A DNA stretch of 64,000 nucleotides from Cellulomonas gilvus ATCC 13127 (GTDB taxonomy: Bacteria; Actinomycetota; Actinomycetes; Actinomycetales; Cellulomonadaceae). Positions 1 to 6,796 of the stretch are shown piece by piece. Each line of letters starts with the position of its first letter. The first letter of the stretch is position 1. Location of the stretch: NCBI RefSeq assembly GCF_000218545.1, contig NC_015671.1:1426001-1490000 (forward strand). Direction: 5' to 3'. Below the pieces are notes generated by a model. That model was not told the origin of the DNA. It saw only the letters and a list, made by a program, of their open reading frames with translations, and did no database searches. The translations under genes were made by a program, and so were the position numbers.

Positions 1-17
1 CGGTCGGCTCTGACGCG

Positions 18-1358
18 TCAGCGCGCGGGGCGCCCGCGGCGCAGCGCGGCACGGACGGACGGCACCACGACGCCGTCGCGCGCCATCGCCGCGCGTGTGC
101 GGCGGCGCTGGTGCAGCACGCCGCCCACGCCCAGCGCCCACGGCACGACGAGGACCGCGAACGCCCAGCGGTAGGCGTCGAGCGTGTAGGTGGTCGCGCC
201 CGGTGGGGAGACCACCTGCAGCGTGACCCCGACGGCGAGCACGCCGACGATCGTCGAGACGAACCCCCCGGTGTTGACGAAGCCGGAGGCCGTGCCGAGG
301 CGGTCCGCCGGGGTGAACGTCCGCGCGTAGTCCATCCCCACCAGCGAGACGGGACCACCCGCACCCACCACGGCCGCGAACACGACCAGCTGGCCGAGGG
401 GCCGGGGCGTGTCGGGGACGAGCAGGGCCGCCCAGGCGACGAATGTCGCGGCGCACGACGCGAGCACCACCCACGAGCGCCGCAGGGGGTGGCGCCCGGT
501 GAACCGTCCCACGAGCGGTCCGGAGACCATCGCGGTCACGGTGAGCACCGTGAGCAGGGCGCCCGCCTCGGCCGTCGACCGGCCCTGCGCCGTGACGAAG
601 AACGGCACACCCCACAGGAGCGAGATCACGTTCGCGCTGAACGGGGTCGCGAAGTGGCTCCACCAGCCCAGCCGCGTGCCGGGCGACTCGGTCGCCAGCC
701 GCACGGCGCGCACGAAGGACGTGGGCGCATCCGGGCCCGCCGTCGCCACCGGCTCGGCCGCGGGTTCGCGGATGCCGGCGAACGCGATGCCCGTCGCCAG
801 CACACCGACCGCGGCGAGCACGCCGAACGAGGGCGACCAGCCGTGGTGGTGCAGCAGCCACGCGAGCGGGATCGCGGACGCGAGCTGGCCGGACTGCCCG
901 ATCAGGCCCGTGACCTGGACGAGCACCGGCACGCGCCGGGCGGGGAACCACTGCGCGACGAGCCGGATCGCCGAGATGAAGATGCCGGCGTCACCCGCAC
1001 CGATGAGGACGCGGGCCAGCAGGGCCACCGGGACCGTGTCCGCGACCGCGAGCACCAGCTGCCCGCCCGCCATGACGGCCGACCCGGCGCCGATCACCGT
1101 GCGCGCCCCGAACCTGTCCAGCAGCCGGCCCGCGGGCAGCTGCATCGCCGCGTACACCGCGAGCTGGACCACCGAGAACAGCGCGAGCGTGGTGGCGCCG
1201 ATCCGGAACCGGTCGAGCGCCTCGACCCCGGCGACCCCGAGCGCGGTGCGGTGCAGCACGGCGACGAAGTACGCGGCGACGGCGGCGGCGTAGACGACCG
1301 TCGCGCGACCGCCCGGGGGTGCCGCCGACGACCGCACGGGATGCGGCTCGGCGGTCAT
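18..1358 (-). CDS. MFS family transporter
   Basis: The 446-residue protein has about twelve hydrophobic segments and a cytoplasmic loop after segment 2 with the major facilitator motif A (GRLLDRFGAR, about residues 97-106). A second, weaker copy of the motif (GRFTGRHPLRR) opens the C-terminal half. Major facilitators move small solutes across the membrane using an ion gradient. The substrate cannot be read from the sequence. The gene stands alone, with tRNA-Asn upstream, and the ATG start gives the usual short cytoplasmic N-terminus before the first helix. Family is confident, function is not. Confidence 0.85.
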   Translation of the reverse strand: MTAEPHPVRSSAAPPGGRATVVYAAAVAAYFVAVLHRTALGVAGVEALDRFRIGATTLALFSVVQLAVYAAMQLPAGRLLDRFGARTVIGAGSAVMAGGQLVLAVADTVPVALLARVLIGAGDAGIFISAIRLVAQWFPARRVPVLVQVTGLIGQSGQLASAIPLAWLLHHHGWSPSFGVLAAVGVLATGIAFAGIREPAAEPVATAGPDAPTSFVRAVRLATESPGTRLGWWSHFATPFSANVISLLWGVPFFVTAQGRSTAEAGALLTVLTVTAMVSGPLVGRFTGRHPLRRSWVVLASCAATFVAWAALLVPDTPRPLGQLVVFAAVVGAGGPVSLVGMDYARTFTPADRLGTASGFVNTGGFVSTIVGVLAVGVTLQVVSPPGATTYTLDAYRWAFAVLVVPWALGVGGVLHQRRRTRAAMARDGVVVPSVRAALRRGRPAR

Positions 1359-1490
1359 GCGGTCCTGCTCCGTCCCGGTGGAGGTACGGCCTGATCGGCC
1401 CCCGCAAGCCTACGTGGAGCCGGTCCCGGCTTCGTGGCCGGAGGTCCCCGGCGTGCGTGCGCCCGACGGGGCCCGGTGCGGGAACGACGA

Positions 1491-1518
1491 AGGCCCTGAC
1501 CACGTGTGGTCAGGGCCT
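1491..1518 (-). terminator. Terminator hairpin after tRNA-Asn
   Basis: Two perfect 13-bp arms (AGGCCCTGACCAC and its complement) surround a 2-nt centre, 4 nt past the 3' end of the leftward tRNA-Asn gene. There is no clear U-tract, as is common in high-GC actinobacteria. Confidence 0.7.
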
Positions 1519-1522
1519 CGTG

Positions 1523-1598
1523 TGGCTCCCCCGACTGGACTCGAACCAGTAACCCTTCGATTAACAGTCGAATGCTCTGCCAATTGAGCTACGGGGGA
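1523..1598 (-). tRNA. tRNA-Asn (GTT)
   Basis: A complete cloverleaf reads on the minus strand. The acceptor arm TCCCCCG pairs with CGGGGGA, the anticodon arm TTCGA/TCGAA encloses CTGTTAA (anticodon GTT), and the T-arm contains GGTTCGAGTCC. The discriminator is G and the CCA end is encoded in the DNA. Confidence 0.95.
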
Positions 1599-1666
1599 TC
1601 GCGCTGCAGAACTCTAGCAGCCGAACGGGGGTGGTTCCGACCGCCGGCAGCCGCCGTCGGCCGTCG

Positions 1667-2179
1667 TCAGCCTGGCAGGCCGGCGGCGGACCGGACCGCG
1701 GACTCGGCACGGTCGACCGCCGCGGTCACCGCGGGATCGGCCAGGTCGACCCCGTCGTCCGCGACCACCTGCGTGAACAGCTCACCGTCCTCGTCGCGAC
1801 GCAGCGCGACGCGCGCCTGCCCGCCCGCGGGGAGCGGCACGGATGCGGCGTGCACCACGGAGGACTGGACGCGCTCCCGGAACGTCTGCGTGAAGGCCAC
1901 GGAGCCGCGGTCGCTCGTGAACACGAACGCGTCGCTGGCGCCCCACACCCACCGGACCGTGAGCGTGCGCGTGGTCGCGTCGAGCGACCCGCGGTCGACG
2001 TCGGCCCACGGCGTCCGGGCCGTCGACGCGTCGGACAGCACGTGCAGCGCCAGGCGCGTGGCGACCGCACGGCGCCCGTCCGCGAGCGTCGTCGCCACGA
2101 GCACGCGGTCCCCGCGCCGCAGGTCCAGCCGGCGTCGGTCGTTGCCGGTCAGCGCGCGTGCGGGGGAGAAGGCAGCCAC
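1667..2179 (-). CDS. Conserved hypothetical protein
   Basis: I do not recognise this protein of about 170 residues. It has no signal peptide, membrane helix or catalytic motif that I can see. The sequence looks like a soluble beta-rich domain (segments such as RGDRVLVATTLADG and TLTVRWVWGASDAFVF) followed by an acidic helical tail. The frame is open up to 2263, but the GTG at 2179 is the better start because the sequence before it has poor coding character and runs towards the divergent tRNA gene. It belongs to the host side of attL. Confidence 0.6.
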   Translation of the reverse strand: MAAFSPARALTGNDRRRLDLRRGDRVLVATTLADGRRAVATRLALHVLSDASTARTPWADVDRGSLDATTRTLTVRWVWGASDAFVFTSDRGSVAFTQTFRERVQSSVVHAASVPLPAGGQARVALRRDEDGELFTQVVADDGVDLADPAVTAAVDRAESAVRSAAGLPG

Positions 2180-2265
2180 CGGCCCACGGTACCGGTCGCG
2201 GCCGTGCGCGCCGACGCCCGTCTGCACCGCGCGGCCTGCGAGGTCGCTAGCCTTGCGGAGCATCC

Positions 2266-2342
2266 GGGGCAGTAGCTCAGCCGGTCAGAGCAGCGGACTC
2301 ATAATCCGTCGGTCGTGGGTTCAAGCCCCACCTGCCCCACCA
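2266..2342 (+). tRNA. tRNA-Met (CAT), prophage target gene
   Basis: The acceptor stem GGGGCAG pairs with CTGCCCC, the anticodon arm GCGGA/TCCGT encloses CTCATAA (anticodon CAT), the T-arm contains GGTTCAAGCC, and the discriminator is A followed by an encoded CCA. Elongator Met is the likely identity. A lysidine-modified Ile2 tRNA shares this anticodon and is not excluded. Everything from 2295 to 2341 is repeated at attR, so the 3' half of this copy was brought in by the phage. Confidence 0.9.
2295..2341 (+). other. attL core (47-bp repeat)
   Basis: The 47 bases from the anticodon arm to the second C after the discriminator base recur identically at 47742-47788. The flanking bases differ (C/T before, A/T after). 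This is the classic footprint of a tyrosine integrase crossing over in the 3' half of a tRNA gene. Confidence 0.93.
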
Positions 2343-2390
2343 CCTGTGACCTGCACAGACATGCTGCCCGCGCTCGGGAGTGCCGCGCAC

Positions 2391-2409
2391 GGGCAGCATC
2401 CGGGCAGCA
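2391..2409 (+). repeat. Left arm-type repeat pair (GGGCAGCA x2)
   Basis: Two GGGCAGCA octamers lie 11 bp apart, 50 bp inside the attL core. A near-identical pair with the same spacing and orientation lies inside attR (47595-47613, 17 of 19 bases equal). An inverted copy, TGCTGCCC, sits at 2362-2369, giving a 10-bp stem with 2390-2399 that could also act as a terminator. The likely role is integrase or excisionase arm binding. Confidence 0.5.
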
Positions 2410-2447
2410 GAGTTCGACCGCAGCCGGTGGCCTTGTGCCCCGTCGCA

Positions 2448-2735
2448 CTATGACTCGACCTTGTGCGAGAGTCGCTGGACGTCGGTCGAGTCCAGCCAGA
2501 CTCCGTGGAACCGACGACGCCGGTCGGACGTCCTGACGAGTACGGCCCGGCCCGCCCAGTGCGTGGCCATCGTCTCGATGATCTCCTCGCCGTCCCGTTC
2601 CCACACCAGGCGCGCGCGCACGGGAATGGGCGCGGTGAGCCTGCGCTGGCGTGAGCTGGGCGGGATCTCCCGCTCGTTCAGGAGTGCCTGCCACCGGTCC
2701 GCGCCCGCCCACGGCCCGTCTGCCGCGCTCCCCAT
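2448..2735 (-). CDS. Small conserved hypothetical, possibly SOS-controlled
   Basis: This 95-residue soluble protein has a C-terminal half resembling a small family seen in other actinobacteria (VRARLVWERDGEEIIET, then GVWLDSTDVQRL). I cannot name a function. The frame extends to a GTG at 2777, but the ATG at 2735 fits better: a TACACT box ends 8 nt before it, which suggests a leaderless transcript, and an SOS-box-like sequence overlaps the same spot. It is the only leftward gene at the left prophage edge and reads toward attL. Confidence 0.55.
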   Translation of the reverse strand: MGSAADGPWAGADRWQALLNEREIPPSSRQRRLTAPIPVRARLVWERDGEEIIETMATHWAGRAVLVRTSDRRRRFHGVWLDSTDVQRLSHKVES

Positions 2736-2751
2736 GCGAACAAGTGTACGA
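2736..2751. promoter_or_regulatory. SOS-box-like site
   Basis: GCGAACAAGTGTACGA matches 10 of the 12 fixed bases of the actinobacterial LexA box TCGAAC-N4-GTTCGA. It directly abuts the ATG of the leftward gene. LexA binding is an inference from the match and position. Confidence 0.4.
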
Positions 2752-2782
2752 GTCGGCAGATGGGTAAACCTCACCACCGTGC

Positions 2783-2811
2783 TTGTCGGTTAGCAAGTTC
2801 GAGGATAGAAT
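2783..2811 (+). promoter_or_regulatory. Promoter of HicA-like gene with inverted repeat
   Basis: TTGTCG (2783-2788) and TAGAAT (2806-2811) are spaced by 17 bp. An imperfect inverted repeat (2789-2799 and 2813-2823, 8 of 11 matches) brackets the -10 element and would be a suitable operator. A strong GAGGAGG ribosome site follows before the ATG at 2843. Confidence 0.55.
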
Positions 2812-2842
2812 CTACTTGTCAACGAGAGAGGAGGTGGAGAAG

Positions 2843-3049
2843 ATGGACAAGGACCTGCGGAGGCTCCTCAAGGCGATCACCGCCGCTGGGTACGTGGTGG
2901 TGATCAACCGCAAGGGGCACCCCGAGGTGTACACCGCGGACGGCGTGTGGATCACGACGTTCGCCGGTACGCCGAGCGACCACCGTGCGCACCTGAACGC
3001 GCTGGCACCGCTCAAGCGCCGCGGGTTCCGGTGGCCGCCTAGGCGGTGA
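2843..3049 (+). CDS. HicA-like small protein
   Basis: This 68-residue basic protein has the fold signature of HicA-like mRNA-interferase proteins common in actinophages: an N-terminal helix (LRRLLKAITAAGY), a strand with a conserved Gly-His (RKGHPEVY), and a TFAGTPSD turn before a C-terminal helix. HicA toxins cleave mRNA using that histidine. No HicB antitoxin is next to it; the following gene is unrelated to HicB. The ATG at 2843 is chosen over the longer frame from 2783 because it has the GAGGAGG ribosome site and lies downstream of the promoter. It may be a free-standing regulator rather than a toxin. Confidence 0.6.
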   Translation: MDKDLRRLLKAITAAGYVVVINRKGHPEVYTADGVWITTFAGTPSDHRAHLNALAPLKRRGFRWPPRR

Positions 3050-3053
3050 CCGG

Positions 3054-3092
3054 CCGGGGCCGGGAGGTAGAGCAAGTACCTCCCGGCCCCGG
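3054..3092 (+). terminator. Terminator after HicA-like gene
   Basis: A perfect 16-bp stem (CCGGGGCCGGGAGGTA) with a 7-nt loop starts 5 nt after the stop codon, isolating the HicA-like gene from the next rightward gene. Confidence 0.75.
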
Positions 3093-3124
3093 GACTCCAT
3101 CATCCACCGGGAGGGAACAGCACC

Positions 3125-3586
3125 ATGAGCACGAGCTACAACGCGCGCGTCGACCTCGACCGCCCCGCGCCCCGCGGGCACGACGACCCCTGGGTCGACC
3201 AGGTGATCGCCGAACTCGACGGCTACGGGCCGGCAGTCTCGAGGTCCTGGGACGGGCGCACCAGCATCGACCTGACCCTGCCCGCCACCGACGTCCGACA
3301 GGCCGTCACGACCACCCTCGCGCTCGTCGCGCACGCCGCCGGCGCGGTCGCCGTCACCGGGCTCGAGGTCCTCACGACCGAAGCCCTCGACCGACGGCCC
3401 GCCACCAAGCCGATGCCCGACCTGCTGTCCGTCACGGAGGCCGCAGAGCAGCTCGGCGTCAGCCGCCAGGCCGTGCTGCAGCGCATCGAGGCGGGCAAGC
3501 TCGCGGCCGCGCGCGTCGGCACCACCTGGGCAATCCCTGCGGACGCCGTGGCCGTACTGCAGGCGGAGCGGCCCGACCCTCGGTGA
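3125..3586 (+). CDS. Excisionase-family DNA-binding protein
   Basis: The 153-residue protein has an N-terminal region of about 95 residues with no recognised domain. A C-terminal helix-turn-helix of the MerR/excisionase type follows (LLSVTEAAEQLGVSRQAV, then a wing around GTTWAIPADAV). These domains bind DNA and often bend it at att sites or promoters. A GGGAGG ribosome site precedes the ATG. It lies 0.8 kb inside attL, so a role in excision control is possible, although a second excisionase-like gene exists at 41815. Confidence 0.65.
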   Translation: MSTSYNARVDLDRPAPRGHDDPWVDQVIAELDGYGPAVSRSWDGRTSIDLTLPATDVRQAVTTTLALVAHAAGAVAVTGLEVLTTEALDRRPATKPMPDLLSVTEAAEQLGVSRQAVLQRIEAGKLAAARVGTTWAIPADAVAVLQAERPDPR

Positions 3587-3687
3587 CGCACCCCACCCAG
3601 GCGAACCGCCCCCACTCGAGGCGTGACACCAGCCACGAGGCGGGAGCACCCTGGACTCGTCCTGCTGACCAAGCAACGGAGCGAACG

Positions 3688-3861
3688 ATGGGCACCCGAC
3701 GGGACGCGTACAAGGCCGCAGCGATCAAGGCCGAGCGGGCGGTAGAAGACGCAGAGCAGTACTCCGAGGCGGTCAAGGAGCTCGGCAACGCGGCGCACGA
3801 CTACATCCCCAGGCAAGACGACGACGAGCCCGGCGACGGCTCACCTCGCCCTCGGGCATGA
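3688..3861 (+). CDS. Small charged hypothetical protein
   Basis: This 57-residue frame is predicted to form one long amphipathic helix (DAYKAAAIKAERAVEDAEQY) with an acidic, disordered tail (RQDDDEPGDG). The ATG has GGAGCGAACG just upstream. The stop lies directly before a strong hairpin, which supports a real transcript end. No family recognised. Confidence 0.45.
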   Translation: MGTRRDAYKAAAIKAERAVEDAEQYSEAVKELGNAAHDYIPRQDDDEPGDGSPRPRA

Positions 3862-3862
3862 C

Positions 3863-3903
3863 GAACGAGCCCCTCCCCGCACATGCGGAGGAGGGGCTCG
3901 TTC
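3863..3903. terminator. Bidirectional terminator hairpin
   Basis: GAACGAGCCCCTCC and its complement form a long stem around CCGCACATGCGG. It sits between the convergent ends of the left accessory genes and the leftward late operon and probably stops both. Confidence 0.8.
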
Positions 3904-3919
3904 GAGCGGCTGGTGGCCG

Positions 3920-4462
3920 TCAGGTGAGGATCTTCCCGAGCGCGGTGACCGCCGGGTCGTCCGGGGTGCTGTCGTCCGCGAGCGCGGCGTGGAGCTGCTC
4001 GAGGTGCGTGCGCTCGGCCGCGCTCAGCGCGGGCGCCGCGAGCTCGAACTCGCCGAACTCCGCGGCGCCCGTGGGCGTCTCGGGCAGGTAGGCCATGAGG
4101 GTGCGCACGAGGGTCGTGAGCGCGGCGCCGGCCACGGCGGTGCCGGTGATGTGCCAGTCGACGTCGGTCAGGACCACGGAGCCGACGAGGTTCGCAGCCA
4201 GGGTCTGCGCGCTGGTCTTCGTGACGCGGACGAGCACAGCGATCCACGGCGAGGTGTCGCGGCCGGTGACCTCGGGCAGGCCTGCCAGTGACGTCGCGAG
4301 CGAGGCGAGCAGCGCGAGGGCGACGACGAGCAGGACGTAGAGGACGTCGACGTCGCCGGCGATGAGCAGCGCGGCGAGGGGCAGCAGCGCGGCGAGCGCG
4401 GTGTAGGCGGCGCGCTGGCCGGCGGCGGTCCACCAGTCCAGGGTGAGCAGGTCGTGGGTCAT
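3920..4462 (-). CDS. Phage holin, r1t-like, duplicated module
   Basis: This 180-residue membrane protein has four predicted helices, followed by a soluble helical tail of about 55 residues. Its C-terminal module (WIAVLVRVTKTSAQTLAANL to LMAYLPE) has the r1t-holin pattern: an aromatic, a basic helix start, then a two-helix hairpin around DVDW. The N-terminal module (WWTAAGQRAAYTALAALL to SLAGLPE) repeats the layout, ending in the same LPE. Holins permeabilise the membrane and set lysis timing. It lies downstream of the endolysin and two other membrane genes and is the last late gene. The ATG at 4462 is chosen because it has a purine-rich site upstream and the longer frame is arginine-rich noise. 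Confidence 0.65.
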   Translation of the reverse strand: MTHDLLTLDWWTAAGQRAAYTALAALLPLAALLIAGDVDVLYVLLVVALALLASLATSLAGLPEVTGRDTSPWIAVLVRVTKTSAQTLAANLVGSVVLTDVDWHITGTAVAGAALTTLVRTLMAYLPETPTGAAEFGEFELAAPALSAAERTHLEQLHAALADDSTPDDPAVTALGKILT

Positions 4463-4479
4463 GCGGGGTCTCCTTCGGC

Positions 4480-4812
4480 TCAGAGCTGGGTGGGGCGGGT
4501 GGGCGGCGGTGGTGGCCGGCGCCGGTAGACGTGGTCGACGAGCAGGCGTGTCCATGCCTCCTCGAGGCGGAGCTCGCGCTCGGCGGACAGCCGGCCGTCG
4601 CGTTCGGCGTCGCGCTCGGCCTGCAGCTGGTCGATGAGTGCGTCGCGGTCCGCGACGGTGTCGCGACGTGCGGTCTGCTCCTGGGCTCGGGCGGTGCGTT
4701 CGTCGCCGCGCACGCCCAGGCGCCACGTCGCGATCGCGGTGATCGCAGCGCCGAGGACGGTCGAGCCGAGCCCGGCGCCCACGAGCGCGAGGACGGTGTT
4801 GGTGTCAGGCAC
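4480..4812 (-). CDS. Single-pass membrane protein with coiled coil
   Basis: In this 110-residue protein, an N-terminal transmembrane helix (about 8-32) is followed by a long charged coiled coil (about 34-92) and a proline-rich end (RRRPPPPPTRP). This layout matches accessory lysis membrane proteins of actinophages, which often sit beside holins, and it overlaps the previous gene by 8 bp. A role as second holin, antiholin or spanin-like linker is inferred from position. Confidence 0.6.
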   Translation of the reverse strand: MPDTNTVLALVGAGLGSTVLGAAITAIATWRLGVRGDERTARAQEQTARRDTVADRDALIDQLQAERDAERDGRLSAERELRLEEAWTRLLVDHVYRRRPPPPPTRPTQL

Positions 4813-5257
4813 GCAGCCTCACCCCGCCGCGGGTGTGGATCACCGCGGCGGACGTGCGGATCGCGAACACCGTGAGGTCGAGTGTCCGCAGGAGACACGC
4901 GAGCGCTGCGATCGTGATGCTCGCGGCCGCGGCGACGCGCACCGCTGACTCGTCGACCGTCGACCAGACGCCGATCGCGCGGGCGGCGAGCGCCAGGCCG
5001 AGGGCTGCCGACGCGACGTACTCCCAGCGCCATCGCCACGCGGCGACCGCGAGGAGGCCCACGACACCGGCGGTGGTCGCGATCCAGGCCCACATGTGCA
5101 TCCACGGAGGCTGCACCGCGTCGAGGATCACGGGCGATGGTGCGTTCAGGTCCGCGAGACCGACGACGATGCCGAGGGCGTATACCGCTGCCCGCAGGAT
5201 CCGGCCGGTGATGCGCGCCCAGACGGGCAGTGCGCGGTCGGGGGACATGCGGGTCAC
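4805..5257 (-). CDS. Four-helix membrane protein of lysis cassette
   Basis: The 150-residue protein has four hydrophobic helices (about 20-37, 51-70, 80-96 and 105-130) and short loops, without a signal peptide or catalytic motif. It overlaps the endolysin stop by 4 bp. Such proteins are regular neighbours of LysA in actinophages and some act in lysis as holin partners. The exact role is not readable. Confidence 0.6.
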   Translation of the reverse strand: MTRMSPDRALPVWARITGRILRAAVYALGIVVGLADLNAPSPVILDAVQPPWMHMWAWIATTAGVVGLLAVAAWRWRWEYVASAALGLALAARAIGVWSTVDESAVRVAAAASITIAALACLLRTLDLTVFAIRTSAAVIHTRGGVRLRA

Positions 5258-6075
5258 GACGCCAGGCGCTTGCGCAGGAGCTCGACGGTCGCCACGGCGA
5301 TCGCCGACGGGTCGGTGCCGGCGGCCACCGCCTCGCGAACGGTGTCCTCGAGGTCGTCGGCGAGCTGCTCGACGACCTCGGCTGCGAGCGCCTTGGTGTC
5401 GATGGGCTGGCCCAGGGTCCGCTTCAGGTCGGCGATCTGGAGCAGGACCTTGGCGTTGTCGCGCCGGTTCTGCCGGTAGTCCGCGGCGGCGTACCCGAGC
5501 ATCCCGCCGAGGGTCAGTTTGGTCGTTCCGAGGACCTTGGCGGCCTCACCCTTGACGGGGATCCTCTGCTCCGGGTCGAGCGGCATGTCGTCGTCCTCCT
5601 CGATGCGTGCGACGAGCGCGGCCACGTCGGCCGCGGTCTTGCCCTTGGCGATGTCGAAGTGCATGGCGTCGCGCCAGCCCGGTGTGAAGTCGAGGCCCCA
5701 CGCGAACAGGCCGTCAGCCTCGGCGAGGATCGCGCGCACCGTGCGCACGCCGCCCTCGCCCCACCCGCCCGTGCCGTAGGACGCGTTGAGACGTCCGGCC
5801 TCGTACGGGTGCAGGTGGCCGTTCACGTCGAGCGCGGTCCCGGAGATGTGGTTCGACCCGCGCGCGCCGCCGACCTGTCGGTTGTAGGCCGCGGACCGCC
5901 ACCCGTTGACCTTCGTGACGCGCTCGACCCGCGCGTGGATCTGCTCGACGAGCCACGACAGCGCGGCCGCCACGTCGCCGCTGCGAACCAGCGCGCCGTC
6001 GGGGTCGTCGGCCAGGTGGACGCGCGTGACGGACGACTCGCCGACGACCGGCCAGCCGTTGTTGGTGGTCGTCAC
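5254..6075 (-). CDS. Endolysin, M15-family peptidase
   Basis: This 273-residue protein carries the zinc ligands of a D-Ala-D-Ala carboxypeptidase-type (M15) peptidase: His76 and Asp83 in SNHISGTALDVNG and His139 in DAMHFDI. The C-terminal third (about 155-273) is helical and acidic, and may bind the cell wall or the lysis membrane proteins. No signal peptide is seen, so release should depend on the neighbouring holin. The enzyme would cut peptide bonds of the host peptidoglycan. Four-base overlaps on both sides show translational coupling with the lysis cassette. Confidence 0.85.
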   Translation of the reverse strand: MTTTNNGWPVVGESSVTRVHLADDPDGALVRSGDVAAALSWLVEQIHARVERVTKVNGWRSAAYNRQVGGARGSNHISGTALDVNGHLHPYEAGRLNASYGTGGWGEGGVRTVRAILAEADGLFAWGLDFTPGWRDAMHFDIAKGKTAADVAALVARIEEDDDMPLDPEQRIPVKGEAAKVLGTTKLTLGGMLGYAAADYRQNRRDNAKVLLQIADLKRTLGQPIDTKALAAEVVEQLADDLEDTVREAVAAGTDPSAIAVATVELLRKRLAS

Positions 6076-6272
6076 TGGCCCGCTCCCTTCGTTCCGCCGG
6101 CGCCGCCGGCGGGAGGGGTGGCGGGCGTGAGTGCAGCGACCGCTTCGGCGAGCGCGGCGACCACCTCGGCCAGCCCCATGAGGACGTCGAGGGTGGCCGC
6201 ATCCCCTTCGTGGACCCGGCGGCGCATGTCGGCGAGCCGAAGCATGGCCGGGTCGGAGATTCCCCGGCTCAT
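6072..6272 (-). CDS. Small helical protein before endolysin
   Basis: This 66-residue protein has a charged N-terminal half (DPAMLRLADMRRRVHEGD) and an alanine-rich hydrophobic helix (LAEVVAALAEAVAAL) followed by a Gly/Pro tail. Overlaps of 4 bp with both neighbours show it is part of the late operon. The ATG at 6272 is chosen because the longer frame overlaps the previous gene extensively. No family recognised. Confidence 0.55.
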   Translation of the reverse strand: MSRGISDPAMLRLADMRRRVHEGDAATLDVLMGLAEVVAALAEAVAALTPATPPAGGAGGTKGAGQ

Positions 6273-6796
6273 GGGATCTCGTACTCGAACTCGAGCCATC
6301 CCCAGCCGCCGGCTGCCCACGCCGCGGGCACGGACGCCGACAGCGAGGTGAGCAGACCGGCGGTCCCTGGGCTGCGGGGGCGGAACGTGGAGGCGTTCAG
6401 GGAGCTGGCGGTCAGGACGTACTCCGCCGACCCGGCAGGTCTACATGTGCCCGACGCGTCGATGCGCGCGCTCAGTGCGGTGACCGGGACGCTGATCTGC
6501 GGGTCGGACGGAAAGACGAACCCTGAGCCGAGCGTGAAGTCCACTCGCCCCCTGATCGTCTTGCCGATCTGGGTGTAGCGGCCCGTGATGCTGCCGCCAC
6601 CACCAGGCGCGCTGAGGGTGATGTTCGTGGTCGGGGTGTACGCGACCCACGTGCCGGACCCGAGCGGGAAGATGCCCGAGATGAGGCCGTCGATGTAGGT
6701 CCAGAGGTCGGCAAAGTACTTCTTGAAGCCGTTCGCCGGACCCGGCGTCGCGGGCGATCCGGGGACCGTCAGGGACGATCCGGTGGGGGCTGGCAT
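6269..6796 (-). CDS. Tail tip or fibre protein
   Basis: The 175-residue protein has a short Pro/Ser-rich linker, a central FADLWTYIDGLISGIFP helix and a beta-rich C-terminal domain ending in an aromatic strand (WGWLEFEYEI), typical of receptor-contacting tail proteins. Its ATG overlaps the stop of the upstream tail gene (ATGA) and it is the last tail gene before lysis. The receptor-binding role is inferred from position. Confidence 0.6.
   Translation of the reverse strand: MPAPTGSSLTVPGSPATPGPANGFKKYFADLWTYIDGLISGIFPLGSGTWVAYTPTTNITLSAPGGGGSITGRYTQIGKTIRGRVDFTLGSGFVFPSDPQISVPVTALSARIDASGTCRPAGSAEYVLTASSLNASTFRPRSPGTAGLLTSLSASVPAAWAAGGWGWLEFEYEIP

Noticed and set aside
111..1394. Long + strand frame of 427 residues
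   Set aside because: It lies opposite the MFS gene and is rich in Arg, Pro and His without any domain, the usual mirror frame of a high-GC gene.
3125..3586. HicB antitoxin for the HicA-like gene
   Set aside because: The protein has an excisionase-type HTH at its C-terminus and no HicB fold pattern; a strong terminator separates the two genes.
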